From UBA8914 sp034002905 (GTDB lineage: Bacteria; Pseudomonadota; Alphaproteobacteria; UBA9219), in the NCBI GenBank assembly GCA_034002905.1, contig JAVEZQ010000006.1, positions 1 to 64,000 on the forward strand: a stretch of 64,000 nucleotides of DNA, read 5' to 3'. The position numbers and the translations under genes are program-made. The notes under the pieces are model-generated. The model saw nothing but the letters and a program-made list of their open reading frames with translations. It was not told where the DNA came from and searched no databases. Each line of letters opens with the position of its first letter. Position 1 is the stretch's first letter. Below, piece after piece: positions 1-11,900 of this stretch.

Positions 1-1407
1 GGCACGAGCAGCGCGGTAACAACGCCAGCAGTTGGAACGAATGACTGGTTGAATATTGGGAATACAATCTATGGCGATCTGAGCACGGGACGCGTGGCTC
101 TGGGTGCGGCGGCGGTCACGGCTGGAGCCATCTTTGATCTGAGCAGCGCGACGGGCACGGCCAAGTCTTCGATGATCCTGCCGAAAGATACCACGACCAA
201 CCGCCCGACGGCTGGCGTCGAAGGCATGGTTCGTTACAATACGACGGATCATATTATCGAGGTCTATCAGGGCAGCACGCCAACATGGGTACAGCTTGCC
301 GCCGCAGGTACAGGCGCGGCATCCTCAACCCTCGGCACGGCGGCCGGCACGCCAAGCCCTTACCGCGATGGCGAGGCAACGACAGGTCTTTACAGCAGCG
401 CAGCGGGACAGGTGCAAGTAGGCATCGCTGGAACCGAGCGTCTCCGTGTCACGGCAACGGGAATGCATGTGGTGGGCAATATCAATCTTGCGGCTATTAC
501 GAACTATTACAGCATCGGCGGCTCGAAAATCCTTCATCAACCAGCGAGTGATACGACAAGTATAGGTGTTGGAGCAGACACCCTTGCTGTGCAAACGGCA
601 ACAAACCTTGCAAACACAGCCTTGGGCTATCATGCGGGAAGTCACATAACATCCGGAAATGCTAACCTAGCATTAGGTCCGAACGTTGGTTCAGTTACAC
701 TTTCAACCGGCTCATCCAACATCTTGATTGGCACGAGCAGTGCGGTTGATACGCCAGCTGCCGACACAAGCAACTTCTTGAACATCGGCAATGTGATCAA
801 TGCCAATATATCGTCACAGTTGGTGGGCATTAACCGTGGCACGACTCTGGCGATCCATCCGTTTCAGGTTGGCACATCCTCGTCGAATGGTAACGGCGCT
901 TACCTGACATCGGCCGGTGTGTGGACAAGTATTTCGGATGCGCGTGTCAAAGAGAATGTAAAGCCTTTGGCTTATGGTATCGATGATCTCATGAAGTTGA
1001 GGCCCGTGTCCTATGATATGAAGGGCACGCATGAAAAGCAGATAGGACTCATTGCACAGGAAGTGATGAAAGTTGTACCCGAGGTTGTTTCTGGCAGCGA
1101 AGAGACGCGTTACGGTCTGAGCTATGACACTCTGCTTGCTCTAGCGATCAAGTCGATTCAGGAGCTGAAAGTCGCCAATGACAATCAGGCCAAGACGGTT
1201 GCCCAGTTGTCTGAGGAAAATGTGCAGCTACGGGCGAAGATCCAAGACCTGCACGACCATGCGTCGGGAGCCAAGGTCACGATGGATGACCATGACCTGA
1301 TTATGATGGTGATCAAAGTAGGTGGTGCCCTGTTTGTGTTGATGTTGACTGGTGTGGGATTATGCGGATATGGCTTGTGGCGCGCCGCACGGAGAAAAGC
1401 CGCCTGA
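1..1407 (+). CDS. Tail-fibre-like protein with C-terminal S74 autoprotease domain and membrane tail (5' truncated)
   Basis: The frame is open from base 1, so the N-terminus lies outside the window; the TTG at 49 is only an internal codon. The middle carries low-complexity Gly/Thr/Ser/Asn-rich repeats (NTALGYHAG, NANLALG) like those of trimeric fibres. Near the C-terminus, SDARVKENV and IGLIAQEVMKVVPEVV mark a peptidase S74 (endosialidase-type intramolecular chaperone) domain, which in phage fibres trimerises the fold and then cuts itself off. A coiled-coil-like stretch follows, then one hydrophobic segment and a basic RRAARRK-type end. The membrane tail is unusual for a phage fibre and suggests a cell-surface protein. 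The start of the visible protein is echoed near 730-810 (GTSSAV..TP, LNIGN). No other phage gene is visible. Family call is good, role unknown. Confidence 0.75.
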   Translation, partial: GTSSAVTTPAVGTNDWLNIGNTIYGDLSTGRVALGAAAVTAGAIFDLSSATGTAKSSMILPKDTTTNRPTAGVEGMVRYNTTDHIIEVYQGSTPTWVQLAAAGTGAASSTLGTAAGTPSPYRDGEATTGLYSSAAGQVQVGIAGTERLRVTATGMHVVGNINLAAITNYYSIGGSKILHQPASDTTSIGVGADTLAVQTATNLANTALGYHAGSHITSGNANLALGPNVGSVTLSTGSSNILIGTSSAVDTPAADTSNFLNIGNVINANISSQLVGINRGTTLAIHPFQVGTSSSNGNGAYLTSAGVWTSISDARVKENVKPLAYGIDDLMKLRPVSYDMKGTHEKQIGLIAQEVMKVVPEVVSGSEETRYGLSYDTLLALAIKSIQELKVANDNQAKTVAQLSEENVQLRAKIQDLHDHASGAKVTMDDHDLIMMVIKVGGALFVLMLTGVGLCGYGLWRAARRKAA

Positions 1408-1412
1408 CGGAC

Positions 1413-1445
1413 AAAAAAAGAGGGGCAATAAGCCCCTCTTTTTTC
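1413..1445 (+). terminator. Rho-independent terminator of the S74 protein gene
   Basis: The stem AGAGGGGC pairs with GCCCCTCT around a short AATAA loop and is followed by a T-run. The A-run on the left side means it could also serve the minus-strand gene at 1472. Confidence 0.85.
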
Positions 1446-1471
1446 AGCCTTCAACGCCTGTTTAATGATGA

Positions 1472-1723
1472 TTAGGATGCCTTTTTGCGCATGGTTTGCG
1501 GGATATTCGCTTCGTTCATAAGGGATGCAAGCTTGCGCCGACGCCCGCGTATAGGTGTATCGACCACGCGTTCGCCAGTATCCGCGATATAGCGCAGCTC
1601 TTTCAGACAGCGCTGCAAAAGCACAGCCTCGCGCAGCTCTTCGCGGTCGCTAATTTGCATATGTTCCATTCTGTTCTGGACGATGTCGATCAGGATCTCG
1701 ACGCTTTCTCTTGAGAGTTCCAT
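1472..1723 (-). CDS. Small unknown protein (83 aa)
   Basis: I do not recognise a family. The protein begins MELSRESVEIL and is mostly charged and probably helical, with a basic RGRRRK patch near residue 60. The ATG at 1723 is chosen because GGAAGGAG lies 7 bases upstream; a longer GTG start at 1741 would fall inside that ribosome-binding site. It converges with the preceding gene and shares its bidirectional terminator. The strong ribosome-binding site supports it being real. A DNA- or RNA-binding role for the basic patch would be speculation. Confidence 0.6.
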   Translation of the reverse strand: MELSRESVEILIDIVQNRMEHMQISDREELREAVLLQRCLKELRYIADTGERVVDTPIRGRRRKLASLMNEANIPQTMRKKAS

Positions 1724-1989
1724 GGACGCTCTCCTTCCCACTTAAAAGGGATATAAATATATACGCCTCTAATGCTTCTATTATTTATGAAAAAACTTAA
1801 AATCAATTGAATAAAATGTGACATATTATGGTAAAAACAGCATATTTTTTATGTTTTGAAATTACAGAGAAAAAGACAATCTGGTTAATGATCAAAAAAG
1901 TCACGCAAGTATTTAATGGGGCCCGCTGTCTCATACTTTTGAAACTATAATTTGGTACAATTGGCGTTGATAACAAGGAAAGTATTTGA

Positions 1990-3216
1990 ATGCCAAGCGA
2001 TACACCCAAAAGCGTCAAAAAGAAGCTTATTCATATGACGGCTTCGCTCTGTGCCGCAGGTATTATGAGCGGACCTGTTGCCGTAGCGGCGTCACCGCAT
2101 ATGCCGGACACAAACGCCAGATTGTCCCAAAGCATCACGTCTCCACACGAGGTGGGGTATGAAACGGGAACGAATAGGCCCATCCCGGCATTGCGAGCGG
2201 AGTCACAAAGTATTGATGAGCTTTTAAATGGTACAAAGATTTTGGTTCTTGATGCAAGGACCATGCACGAAAGCTACGGGAAAAAGGGTCCATCTTTTGA
2301 TAGCGTCAAGAAGGAGTTTCGCGAGGCAGCACAAACGCAAGGATATAGCGCTCAGCAAACAGAACAAATTATTGCACGGATCGATTCGTCCAAAGGCTTT
2401 CACGAATCTTTCTTTAACAGCTCTATGAAAGGTGGGTTTTATGCGATGCTTGTTCCGGGGCAGGGAGAAAAGACAGGCATCTTTCTCGGAACAGATGTCG
2501 ATAATCCGCAAGCTGGACTTACGAACTTTAAGGGATATCTTTCGGGTATAACGGGCATTTCGGGAATTGGGGAGAATATACCGGACGGGGTCGCTCGGAA
2601 ATTACAGCGGTTTTTTTATAATCACGAAATAGCCCATCTAGGTGACCCGCTTTTGGAAAAGCAGGCGCAAGCGTTCGCCGACAAAACGCCATTACAGGAA
2701 GCCGCGCCGATGTTGATCTCTTTGGAAAAAACAGCTGATACGCGATCCGCCCAGACAGAGGTTGACACGTTTCGTAGTCTAGAGACGGTTCAGGTCGCGC
2801 GGGACGTGCGTTTCGTTGGAATGCTGCACGCACCCGCGTTCCAATATTGTACTATGTATGAACTGGATAAGATTGCAGCAGAAGCAGAAGGCCGCTCCTG
2901 GCAAGGCTTTTCACAAGACAGGGCCCTCGTGGCCTATAACGGTATAGTCGAAAAGTTGCCGAACATCATGAATCAGCATACTGAGTTCAAGGGGCGTAAA
3001 CCCGGTGATGGCTTTGCCGTTTATCCGCTTGTCGGTGGACTGGAAAAGGGACTGGAGCATGGCATATTTAAAGGAGATGAGGTTAAAGTTGCTGGAGATA
3101 CTGTATCGGCCTTTTATAGGTTAAATAATGCTTATGGAGAGTCTCAACCGGAACGTAAAGTTTCGTCAGACACAGCAAGAGCACATCAACAACGCCCCTT
3201 ACAGCATACAAAATGA
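1990..3216 (+). CDS. Secreted putative zinc metalloprotease (HEIAH motif), 408 aa
   Basis: The N-terminus has lysines followed by a hydrophobic stretch and an AVA-A type cleavage site near residue 34, which indicates export. Residues 212-216 read HEIAH, matching the HExxH zinc-binding and catalytic motif of zincins, preceded by the aromatic/basic stretch RFFYN. A possible third ligand lies in EKTAD (246-250), the ExxxD pattern seen in gluzincins. The rest matches no family I can name. AAGGAAAG lies just upstream of the ATG. The upstream region is strikingly AT-rich. It converges with zapA, ending 25 bases from it. The protease call rests on the short motif only and needs structural support. 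Confidence 0.5.
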   Translation: MPSDTPKSVKKKLIHMTASLCAAGIMSGPVAVAASPHMPDTNARLSQSITSPHEVGYETGTNRPIPALRAESQSIDELLNGTKILVLDARTMHESYGKKGPSFDSVKKEFREAAQTQGYSAQQTEQIIARIDSSKGFHESFFNSSMKGGFYAMLVPGQGEKTGIFLGTDVDNPQAGLTNFKGYLSGITGISGIGENIPDGVARKLQRFFYNHEIAHLGDPLLEKQAQAFADKTPLQEAAPMLISLEKTADTRSAQTEVDTFRSLETVQVARDVRFVGMLHAPAFQYCTMYELDKIAAEAEGRSWQGFSQDRALVAYNGIVEKLPNIMNQHTEFKGRKPGDGFAVYPLVGGLEKGLEHGIFKGDEVKVAGDTVSAFYRLNNAYGESQPERKVSSDTARAHQQRPLQHTK

Positions 3217-3241
3217 CACCATTGACTTGCAAAATAGCGCC

Positions 3242-3583
3242 TTACTTCCCAACTTTTTCCGAAATGGATTGAATGCGATCGCACAAATGGTTGACGGCGG
3301 CGACCATGAGGGCCTCGTCTTCTTGCTGTGTTTGTTTGGCAATCCTACGTGTTTCAATCAATTCATCGGCAAGAACAAGGCAGGCGAGCATAAAAGAGCG
3401 TGTTTCGCTGGCAAGGGTTCCTTTTTGAGAAATGCCATCAAGCTTTTCGTTGACAAGCCTGACAATAGCTTCCAGCTTTTTCTCTTCGCCGGTGCCACAC
3501 GCAACCGTATAGTCACGGCCCTGAAGCTGGATATCGACTTTAGTTGTGGGGGATTCACTTTTTTGGGCGGCGGTGGCGCTCAT
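3242..3583 (-). CDS. zapA: Cell division protein ZapA
   Basis: This small cytoplasmic protein binds FtsZ and cross-links protofilaments at the Z-ring. The 113-aa product has the ZapA layout: an N-terminal beta domain (VDIQLQGRDYTVACGTGEE), the LxxLAxxV-like segment after it, and a long C-terminal helix used for dimer/tetramer formation. The start at 3583 (MSATAAQK) has GGAGAC upstream; the longer open frame would run into the next gene. It lies one base after the DUF4164 gene, the usual alphaproteobacterial pairing, and diverges from tkt. No 6S RNA is seen downstream, where it is often found in proteobacteria. Confidence 0.88.
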   Translation of the reverse strand: MSATAAQKSESPTTKVDIQLQGRDYTVACGTGEEKKLEAIVRLVNEKLDGISQKGTLASETRSFMLACLVLADELIETRRIAKQTQQEDEALMVAAVNHLCDRIQSISEKVGK

Positions 3584-3584
3584 A

Positions 3585-3821
3585 TCAGGCGTCTCCTTTT
3601 GTGCTGAGAATCTTCTCGACGTGACCGATGGTCTGGTCAAGTCTAAGGGCCAGTTTCTGGGCAACGGCCAGAACACCGGTTTCTCGAGCCTTGCTTTGTT
3701 TCAGGATTTCGACGAATTTTTTATGGGATTCGGCGCGGTTAGCATTATCGATCCCTACCTTGTCCTCAAGGTCAGAAATAACGGTATCCAGTTTTTCAAG
3801 AGCGTTTTTAAGGCGCTTCAT
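3585..3821 (-). CDS. DUF4164 family coiled-coil protein (78 aa)
   Basis: A short, highly charged, all-helical protein (MKRLKNALEKLDTVISDLED) typical of the DUF4164 family found next to zapA in alphaproteobacteria. It has no membrane segment or catalytic motif. Its position suggests a role connected to ZapA and division, but the function is unknown. The start at 3821 is preceded by GAAAGGAAGA; upstream in-frame codons are not convincing. It is probably co-transcribed with zapA, which starts two bases after its stop codon. Confidence 0.75.
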   Translation of the reverse strand: MKRLKNALEKLDTVISDLEDKVGIDNANRAESHKKFVEILKQSKARETGVLAVAQKLALRLDQTIGHVEKILSTKGDA

Positions 3822-3924
3822 GGGTCTTCCTTTCGAATCGTCACGTTGCCGATTTGATCGGCCAAGACTAGGGCTATATAGAAGCTGCGTCAATCTCCCT
3901 TATTTAGGGACCAGTTGGGGAGAG

Positions 3925-3930
3925 TATAAT
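3925..3930 (+). promoter_or_regulatory. Possible -10 element (TATAAT) of the tkt promoter
   Basis: A perfect TATAAT lies 75 bases before the tkt start in the divergent region between the DUF4164 gene and tkt. I see no good -35 hexamer at 16-18 bases upstream, so this is only a candidate. Confidence 0.25.
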
Positions 3931-4004
3931 ATTAACCTGTTGCCTTGTCGTCCTTTTTCCGGCATTTTCGCAAAACGTTTGACCCTGTCTTGGAAGGCCT
4001 TGAA

Positions 4005-5996
<1,992 letters not shown>

Positions 5997-6023
5997 TTGA
6001 ATAGGGGATGAAGGAGATCACTT

Positions 6024-7031
6024 ATGACAACACGTGTTGCTATTAATGGTTTCGGGCGCATTGGCCGCTTGGCGTTGCGGGCGGCAATTGAGTCCGGTCG
6101 TGACGACATTGAATATGTCGCATTCAATAACCCGTCAGATGTTGGTATTTGTGCCCACCTGTTCAAGTATGACTCGGCCCATGGTCGATTCAAGGGGAGT
6201 GTTGAAGTTGATGGCAACGATTTAATCATCAATGGCAAGCGTCTACGAGGCACACAGGAAAAAGATCCGTCCAAGGTGAATTGGGGGAGCCTGAATGTCG
6301 ATGTTGTGATGGAATGCTCCGGCAAGTTCAAAAAGCGTGGAGAAGCGGCCCTTCATCTGGAGTCGGGAGCAAAGAAAGTGCTGATTTCGGCGCCGGCAAC
6401 TGACGAAGACCTCACGGTTGTTTATGGCGTGAACCATAAAGATATCAAGGCCTCACACGTGATTGTCTCGAATGCGTCCTGTACGACCAACTGCCTTGCA
6501 CCAGTTGCTTATGTCTTGGACAAGACCGTCGGGATTTCGCATGGCTTTATGACGACTATCCACTCTTATACGGGGGATCAGTGTCTTGTCGATGCGTCGC
6601 ACAAGGATTTTCATCGCGCGCGTTCGGCAGCGGTGAGTATGATCCCGACCTCGACAGGTGCGGCCAAGGCCGTTGGCAAGGTTTTGCCAAGCCTGAAGGG
6701 TAAGCTGGATGGAACGGCCATTCGCGTGCCGACGCAAAATGTCTCGGTTGTCGATTTCAAGTTTGTTGCGAAGAGGCCGACGACGGTCGAAGAAATTCAG
6801 GAGGCGATGAAAGAAGCTGCGAATGGCGAGCTTTCGGGGATCTTGGGTGTTTATGATGAACAGCTTGTCTCAGTTGATTTCAACCATGACAGCCATTCTT
6901 CTGTTTTTGCGCTTAACGAAGTCAAAGTTGTTGAGGGCACTTTCGTTCGCGTTCTCAGCTGGTATGACAATGAATGGGGCTTCTCCGCGCGTATGAATGA
7001 TACGGCTGTTGCCATGATGAATGCGAAATAG
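6024..7031 (+). CDS. gap: Glyceraldehyde-3-phosphate dehydrogenase, type I
   Basis: NAD-dependent phosphorylating dehydrogenase of glycolysis/gluconeogenesis, 335 aa as expected. It shows the Rossmann start VAINGFGRIGRLALRAA, the active-site motif SNASCTTNCLAP with the catalytic Cys, and the C-terminal SWYDNEWGFSARM. AAGGAGAT is well placed before the ATG. It follows tkt directly, an order common in alphaproteobacteria where pgk often comes next; here instead a strong terminator and an unrelated minus-strand gene follow. Confidence 0.97.
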   Translation: MTTRVAINGFGRIGRLALRAAIESGRDDIEYVAFNNPSDVGICAHLFKYDSAHGRFKGSVEVDGNDLIINGKRLRGTQEKDPSKVNWGSLNVDVVMECSGKFKKRGEAALHLESGAKKVLISAPATDEDLTVVYGVNHKDIKASHVIVSNASCTTNCLAPVAYVLDKTVGISHGFMTTIHSYTGDQCLVDASHKDFHRARSAAVSMIPTSTGAAKAVGKVLPSLKGKLDGTAIRVPTQNVSVVDFKFVAKRPTTVEEIQEAMKEAANGELSGILGVYDEQLVSVDFNHDSHSSVFALNEVKVVEGTFVRVLSWYDNEWGFSARMNDTAVAMMNAK

Positions 7032-7051
7032 GACTTATCAAATTATGTGAT

Positions 7052-7079
7052 AAAAAGGGGCCGTTGGGCCCCTTTTTTG
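7052..7079. terminator. Bidirectional terminator between gap and the GDYXXLXY gene
   Basis: A-run, stem GGGGCC/GGCCCC with a short loop, then a T-run. It can end transcription from gap on the plus strand and from the convergent gene on the minus strand. Confidence 0.85.
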
Positions 7080-7082
7080 TAA

Positions 7083-7733
7083 TCACTCATCTTTGTATTT
7101 TGGATTATTAATGGCTTCGGTCCACGGTTTGCCATCGATATAAAGGGCCTTGAATCGAACGGGACCGCTTTCAGATATAGCTACATCGACGGAGAATTGC
7201 GGTGCCGTCTCTTGCGCCAGTTTGAGCGTTTCTTCAGAAAGAGGCTTTGTTGGGAGCGGATTCTTTTTCTGATATTCTATTTCCCTTTTTGCGTTTTGAA
7301 TTCGCTGCGCTTTTGAGAAAAGCGTATCAAGCTGTGCTGCCTTGCGCTCATCGACAAAAAACTTATTGCCGCCATAGTGGGCAAAGAGGTTTGTGTTGAG
7401 CGTTATAACAGCACAGTCTTCTTCTTTTGTATTAGCCGGAAGAAAAATGGCCTTGGCAAAGGGCTCATCCGAAGCTTGTTTGATACAGACGTGCCAATCT
7501 TTATTTTTTGTTTCGTAATAGCTTGGAGCGTTGGTAACGAAATCCGAGTCGATTTGAAATTGGATATAGTGACCATGGAGCAGACTGACGGGGTCATAAC
7601 CTGTAATGGGGAAACGAAAGGTCGGTGCGTGGTTTAGTTCGTCCAGCGCCCCATAGACGAAACCGCACAGAAACAGTGTTGGTACGGTCAGGACAACAGA
7701 CTGGATCGTTCGTTTGGTTGTTGGTGAAATCAT
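7083..7733 (-). CDS. GDYXXLXY-domain protein (216 aa)
   Basis: One N-terminal membrane segment (VVLTVPTLFLCGFVYGAL) is followed by an extracytoplasmic domain containing GYDPVSLLHGHYIQFQ, a variant of the GDYxxLxY motif. Proteins of this family are nearly always encoded beside a DUF2157 membrane protein, as here. Function is unknown. The ATG at 7733 overlaps the stop of the DUF2157 gene (ATGA), with GGGAAGGAGG upstream, so translation is probably coupled. Longer upstream starts lie inside the neighbouring gene and are not credible. Confidence 0.7.
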   Translation of the reverse strand: MISPTTKRTIQSVVLTVPTLFLCGFVYGALDELNHAPTFRFPITGYDPVSLLHGHYIQFQIDSDFVTNAPSYYETKNKDWHVCIKQASDEPFAKAIFLPANTKEEDCAVITLNTNLFAHYGGNKFFVDERKAAQLDTLFSKAQRIQNAKREIEYQKKNPLPTKPLSEETLKLAQETAPQFSVDVAISESGPVRFKALYIDGKPWTEAINNPKYKDE

Positions 7734-8896
7734 GGATTTCCTCCTTCCCCGCGTGCGGGTAAAAGCCAGACAGGTTTGTAGGCTATGATTTTCTTGAGAC
7801 CCCACGCCATAAGCAGGAAAAGACTGCCTGTGAGTAAAAAGCCAACGCCTTGAACAGCAAGCGATCCCATAATTTCGATATAGGCGATGAAGATGCGGAT
7901 GCCGACCAAGATGGTTGCCAGCGTCCAAAGCTTATCGATTCCAAGCCGCAGACCCATGGCGCCCATAAAGAGCCAGTAAAGGCAGAAGAAGAGCCCGCCA
8001 AGGAAGACGCTTTCGCTGTGGGGAATTAAAAGCGGTGCAGCCGCAAACCCATAGCTGACGAGTAGGATGATTTCCCATTCTCGTGCTTCATGTTTCCAGA
8101 AAGGTTTGATCAGGCCCTTGCGGTTGGAAAGATTCAGAAGGTAAACGAGTAACGTGCCAACACCAGCCGTGATAAGGCTTCGCAAGGGGACAGGGGCAAA
8201 GAAGTCATGGGTTTGTTGTGGGGTATCAAACCGCCAGTAAATTTGGGCCGTAGTTGCGCTTATCACGATGAGAACCCAAAAGAGCCCTTGCATCAGGTTT
8301 GTCCAAACGGGCAAAAAAGCATCGACCTTCTTGAAGCTAAAGAAGGTGAAGAGAAGGAAGGGCATAGTGGCGAGCAAAACTTCTGCTACTTCTCTGGGAA
8401 GCTTTTCCATAGAAAAACCAAAGACAAAGAAGCCGATGGCGAAAAGCCAGACGAAGGCGAGCCCTGCATGTCGTGCATAAGTCAGCAGCATCGGTGTTGC
8501 GAGCAAAAGCCAAAAGCCAACGGGTTGCCATAGGGGTGCTTGTGTTTGGAGCGTTTGTCCAATCAAAGCAATAAAGGTCATCAACAATCCGGCAAGGAAG
8601 GAGATGAGAGCTTCACGTTGCCATGAAGGTTTGTTAAAGAACTTCAGGATGATACCTGCCACTACCAGATTAAGAACGGTGTGACCGAGGATTCGCATGT
8701 CGGGCGTGATCTTGTCCCAGTTCGAAGCGATGAGAGAAATAACGCCAAGAACGAGGCTGAGCACACCAAGCCCACCGAGGCCAAAGAACAGGCGGGAGCG
8801 CCCCTTTTCTTTTTCATAAGTCAGAATAGCTTCGACTTGCTGCGCTGAAATCAGCTGTTGATCCGACCAGTGCTTGAGTTTGTGTGTCAGGCCCAT
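7730..8896 (-). CDS. DUF2157 multi-spanning membrane protein (388 aa)
   Basis: The short cytosolic N-terminus (KLKHWSDQQLISAQQVEAILTYE) is the typical DUF2157 helix-turn-helix-looking start, followed by about ten or more hydrophobic segments ending near residue 375. First gene of a two-gene operon with the GDYXXLXY protein, and the pair probably forms a membrane complex. No catalytic motif is visible. The ribosome-binding site is weak (GGGG close to the ATG). The function of the family is not established. Confidence 0.7.
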   Translation of the reverse strand: MGLTHKLKHWSDQQLISAQQVEAILTYEKEKGRSRLFFGLGGLGVLSLVLGVISLIASNWDKITPDMRILGHTVLNLVVAGIILKFFNKPSWQREALISFLAGLLMTFIALIGQTLQTQAPLWQPVGFWLLLATPMLLTYARHAGLAFVWLFAIGFFVFGFSMEKLPREVAEVLLATMPFLLFTFFSFKKVDAFLPVWTNLMQGLFWVLIVISATTAQIYWRFDTPQQTHDFFAPVPLRSLITAGVGTLLVYLLNLSNRKGLIKPFWKHEAREWEIILLVSYGFAAAPLLIPHSESVFLGGLFFCLYWLFMGAMGLRLGIDKLWTLATILVGIRIFIAYIEIMGSLAVQGVGFLLTGSLFLLMAWGLKKIIAYKPVWLLPARGEGGNP

Positions 8897-8974
8897 GTGT
8901 CCCCGCTTGTTACAGGAGAGAAGGGCTCTATTGGGTCAGAGAGGCCTTAAAACTTTGTTAAGGATTTGTTGCCG

Positions 8975-11900
8975 CTAGACTTCCATCATCTGCGGCGTAT
9001 AGGTCCACAGGAGGAAGCACCGTACAGTGCGATTGGGATAAATGGCGCGCAGGACGGTGCGGTACGCCTCCATTTGCGCACGATAGGGGGCAGGAATCCC
9101 GCTGCTGAGAAGAGGCGGGGGCCTGTTGGTTTTATAGTCCACAATCCAGACCTCATTGCCGACAAAGGCCAGCCGGTCAACTTGCCCTGCGATCAGTCGG
9201 TTACCGCTTCGCCCGATCAGGGGCTGCTCGGCACGGCTGTTAGGGCCAAAGAGGGGGGCGAAGCGTTTATCGCTTATAAGCCGCAGAACTTCTTCCTTAA
9301 TCTCGGTTTGGGACTCTTGATTCAAAAGATGTGATGGGTTGGCCAGATAGGTTTGGGCCACTCGCTCGCGCCGCGCTGTTTCGATGTCCGGAAGGCTTTG
9401 TAATAAACGGTGGATGATCCGTCCTCGGGCAAAACGCTTATCTCCCGGAGATAGGGCCGCGGGCTCTAACGCTTCATCCTGCGCACTGGGGCGTGAGGGG
9501 ACAAGCGGGCTTGGCGGATCGGGTTCTGGCATGGGCGGCACCATGGCCCATGCCGGTATGTTCGTGCTGGCGGGGACGTCGCGCTGTCTTTTTGATACGG
9601 GAAGTCGTGCGAGCGAAGCGGCATCGGCAACCACGATGTGTGGTTGTATCACATCGCTGGTCTCGACAAATGCTTCTTCCTGATGAAGCGGGGCAAGAGC
9701 ACTTTGGATAAGGCCATACCAGCTTTGCTTCCCGTTCGTCGTTGGAGCCGCCTCGTCGTCATCCTTGCGCGCGCGTTTTTCATAACCACCAATATAAAGC
9801 CGATCAGCGGCGCGTGTCAGCGCCACATACATCAGGCGCCGATGTTCCTGTAGCTTTCGTTCTAGGGCGCGATCACGCAAGGCTTTGAGCTGAAACACTT
9901 CCGTCTCGCGAGGAAGATAGAAGGGCAGGCCGGTCTTTTCATCCCACAGGAGCTTATCAATCTTGCTTTTGTCCGGAACGCTCAGAGTGTCAGGTAAAAT
10001 GACGATGGGCGCTTCCAGCCCCTTGGACGCATGAACGGTTGTAATGCGAACGCGTCCTTCGGGTTGTTCCAGTTCGCGTTTAATTTCCATGTCCGAGGAA
10101 ACCACCCAATGCAGAAAACCTTGCAAAGATGGCGCGATATGCTGGCTATAGGATTGCGCAACATTGAGCAATTCATCGATAGGATCTTCGGCATCGGGGC
10201 CGAGCCGGGCGGCAATAGCGCGGCGACCGCTCAGCGTATCGGCCGGACAAGGTGTTGATAAAATATGCACGAGTAAAGCCAGCGGCGGCAGCTGATCGGC
10301 TAAGGCCGCAAGGCTTTTAAGATAGGCGTGCCATCGGGCGAAGGGCTCGCGGCCCATTTGAACCAGTCGATCCCACAAAAAGCCTTCGCGTCCGACAGCG
10401 AGCGTCATCATCTCGTCTTCGCTGGCGCCAATCAAGGGGCCGCGTAAAACGCAGGCGAGGGTCAGATCATCTTCGGGTAAAAGCGTAAATTGCAGAAGGG
10501 CCGTCAGGTCCATAACTGCAAGTTGCTCGGTCAGCATCATGCGGTCAACGCCAAAGACGTCAACATGTTTGTTCTTTAATTCGCGTACCAGATGATGAAC
10601 AAAACGATCGCGCTGCTGGACAAGAACCATGATGTCGCCATATCCCATAGAGCGATTATTACCCAGCTTGGAATCATAGACCGTGAGTCCCCGTTCTACC
10701 CACTGACGGATTTGGGAGGCAACACGTGCTGCCATTTCAGCCGCAGGATCGTCGGCGGGTTCATAGGCCTGTGGAATATCCCATGAAACAGGTTCTTTCA
10801 GTCGTGTGGTGGATGGTTTCTCTTCGTCAGAGACGGCGTCTTCCTGCGAGTGTGATTTGAATAAAGGCCAGACTTCAACACGTCCTACGGCTTTTGTGCG
10901 GAAAGGCGTGTGGGTGATGGAGGCGTGCGCCACGCCGCGACGAACGGGTTCCGCGTCAAACACGGCATCTACGGCACGTAAAATCGCAGGGGCCGAGCGG
11001 AAGGAGATGTTAAGCGGCTCCTGATGCAATCCTTCGGGAAGTGCTTCGGCAATTCTTTCATTGAAATAAGTGCGCATGCGCTCGAACTCGTCGGGATCGG
11101 CACCCAGAAAGCTATAGATCGACTGCTTTTCGTCGCCGACCACAAAAAGGGTTCGATTGATGCCGCTTCGCGCCGTCTCGCCGACAAAATACTCATCGGC
11201 CAGAATTTTGACGATTTGCCATTGCGCCGGATTTGTGTCCTGCCCCTCATCGACCAGCATATGGTCAATGCCGCCGTCGAGTTTGTAAAGAACCCATTGG
11301 GCTTTGTTTTCGCGGGAAAGCAGGGTGACGGTGCGTGCGATCAAGTCATCATAATCCAGAAGGCCACGCTGTGTTTTGCGTTTTGTGTACTCTTCGACAA
11401 TAAAAAGCCCAAGATGCAGGACGGCGGCGGTTTCCGTTGCGCATTGCGCGCGGTTGAGGCTATCCAGAACCTTGACAAGGCGTTGTGTTTCTTGCGCGAT
11501 CACCTCTTGAACAGAAGGATCGGCTTTTTTGACAGGCGCATCGGGAACATGGGCTCTTGGCTTGCCGTCTTTGGTCAGAAGCGCGTCGATATAGTTATCC
11601 AACGTCGCCGCGCGTGCGCGCGCATCAAGTGCCAGCCATTGTAGCATTTTCCTGCCAGCTTCGCTTGATTTGGTCCCACCTTTTTCGACAAGAAGTTGTG
11701 CCGCGTGCAGTAACGCTTTGCGCTCAAAGTTTTTCTCTTGCGCTGCTTTTCTCATAAGCGAGGAAAGAGTTTCGCCGGGATCGAGCCCAAGGGCTTGGTG
11801 AATAGAGGCGCACAGTGTATCAAGGCTGCCATGAAGCTCTATCGCGGTGTTCAGGCGTTTATATTGCTTTTTGACATCCTCGATCCGCGCCGTAAGTGTG

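Noticed and set aside
1..1407. Prophage remnant
   Set aside because: Only one fibre-like gene is seen; its membrane tail and the lack of other phage genes in the window do not support a prophage.
3217..3241. 6S RNA next to zapA
   Set aside because: Only 25 bases separate zapA from the convergent gene, leaving no room for the RNA.
11024..11644. Plus-strand 206-aa frame
   Set aside because: It lies wholly inside addA on the opposite strand and has no domain; it mirrors the codon bias of addA.
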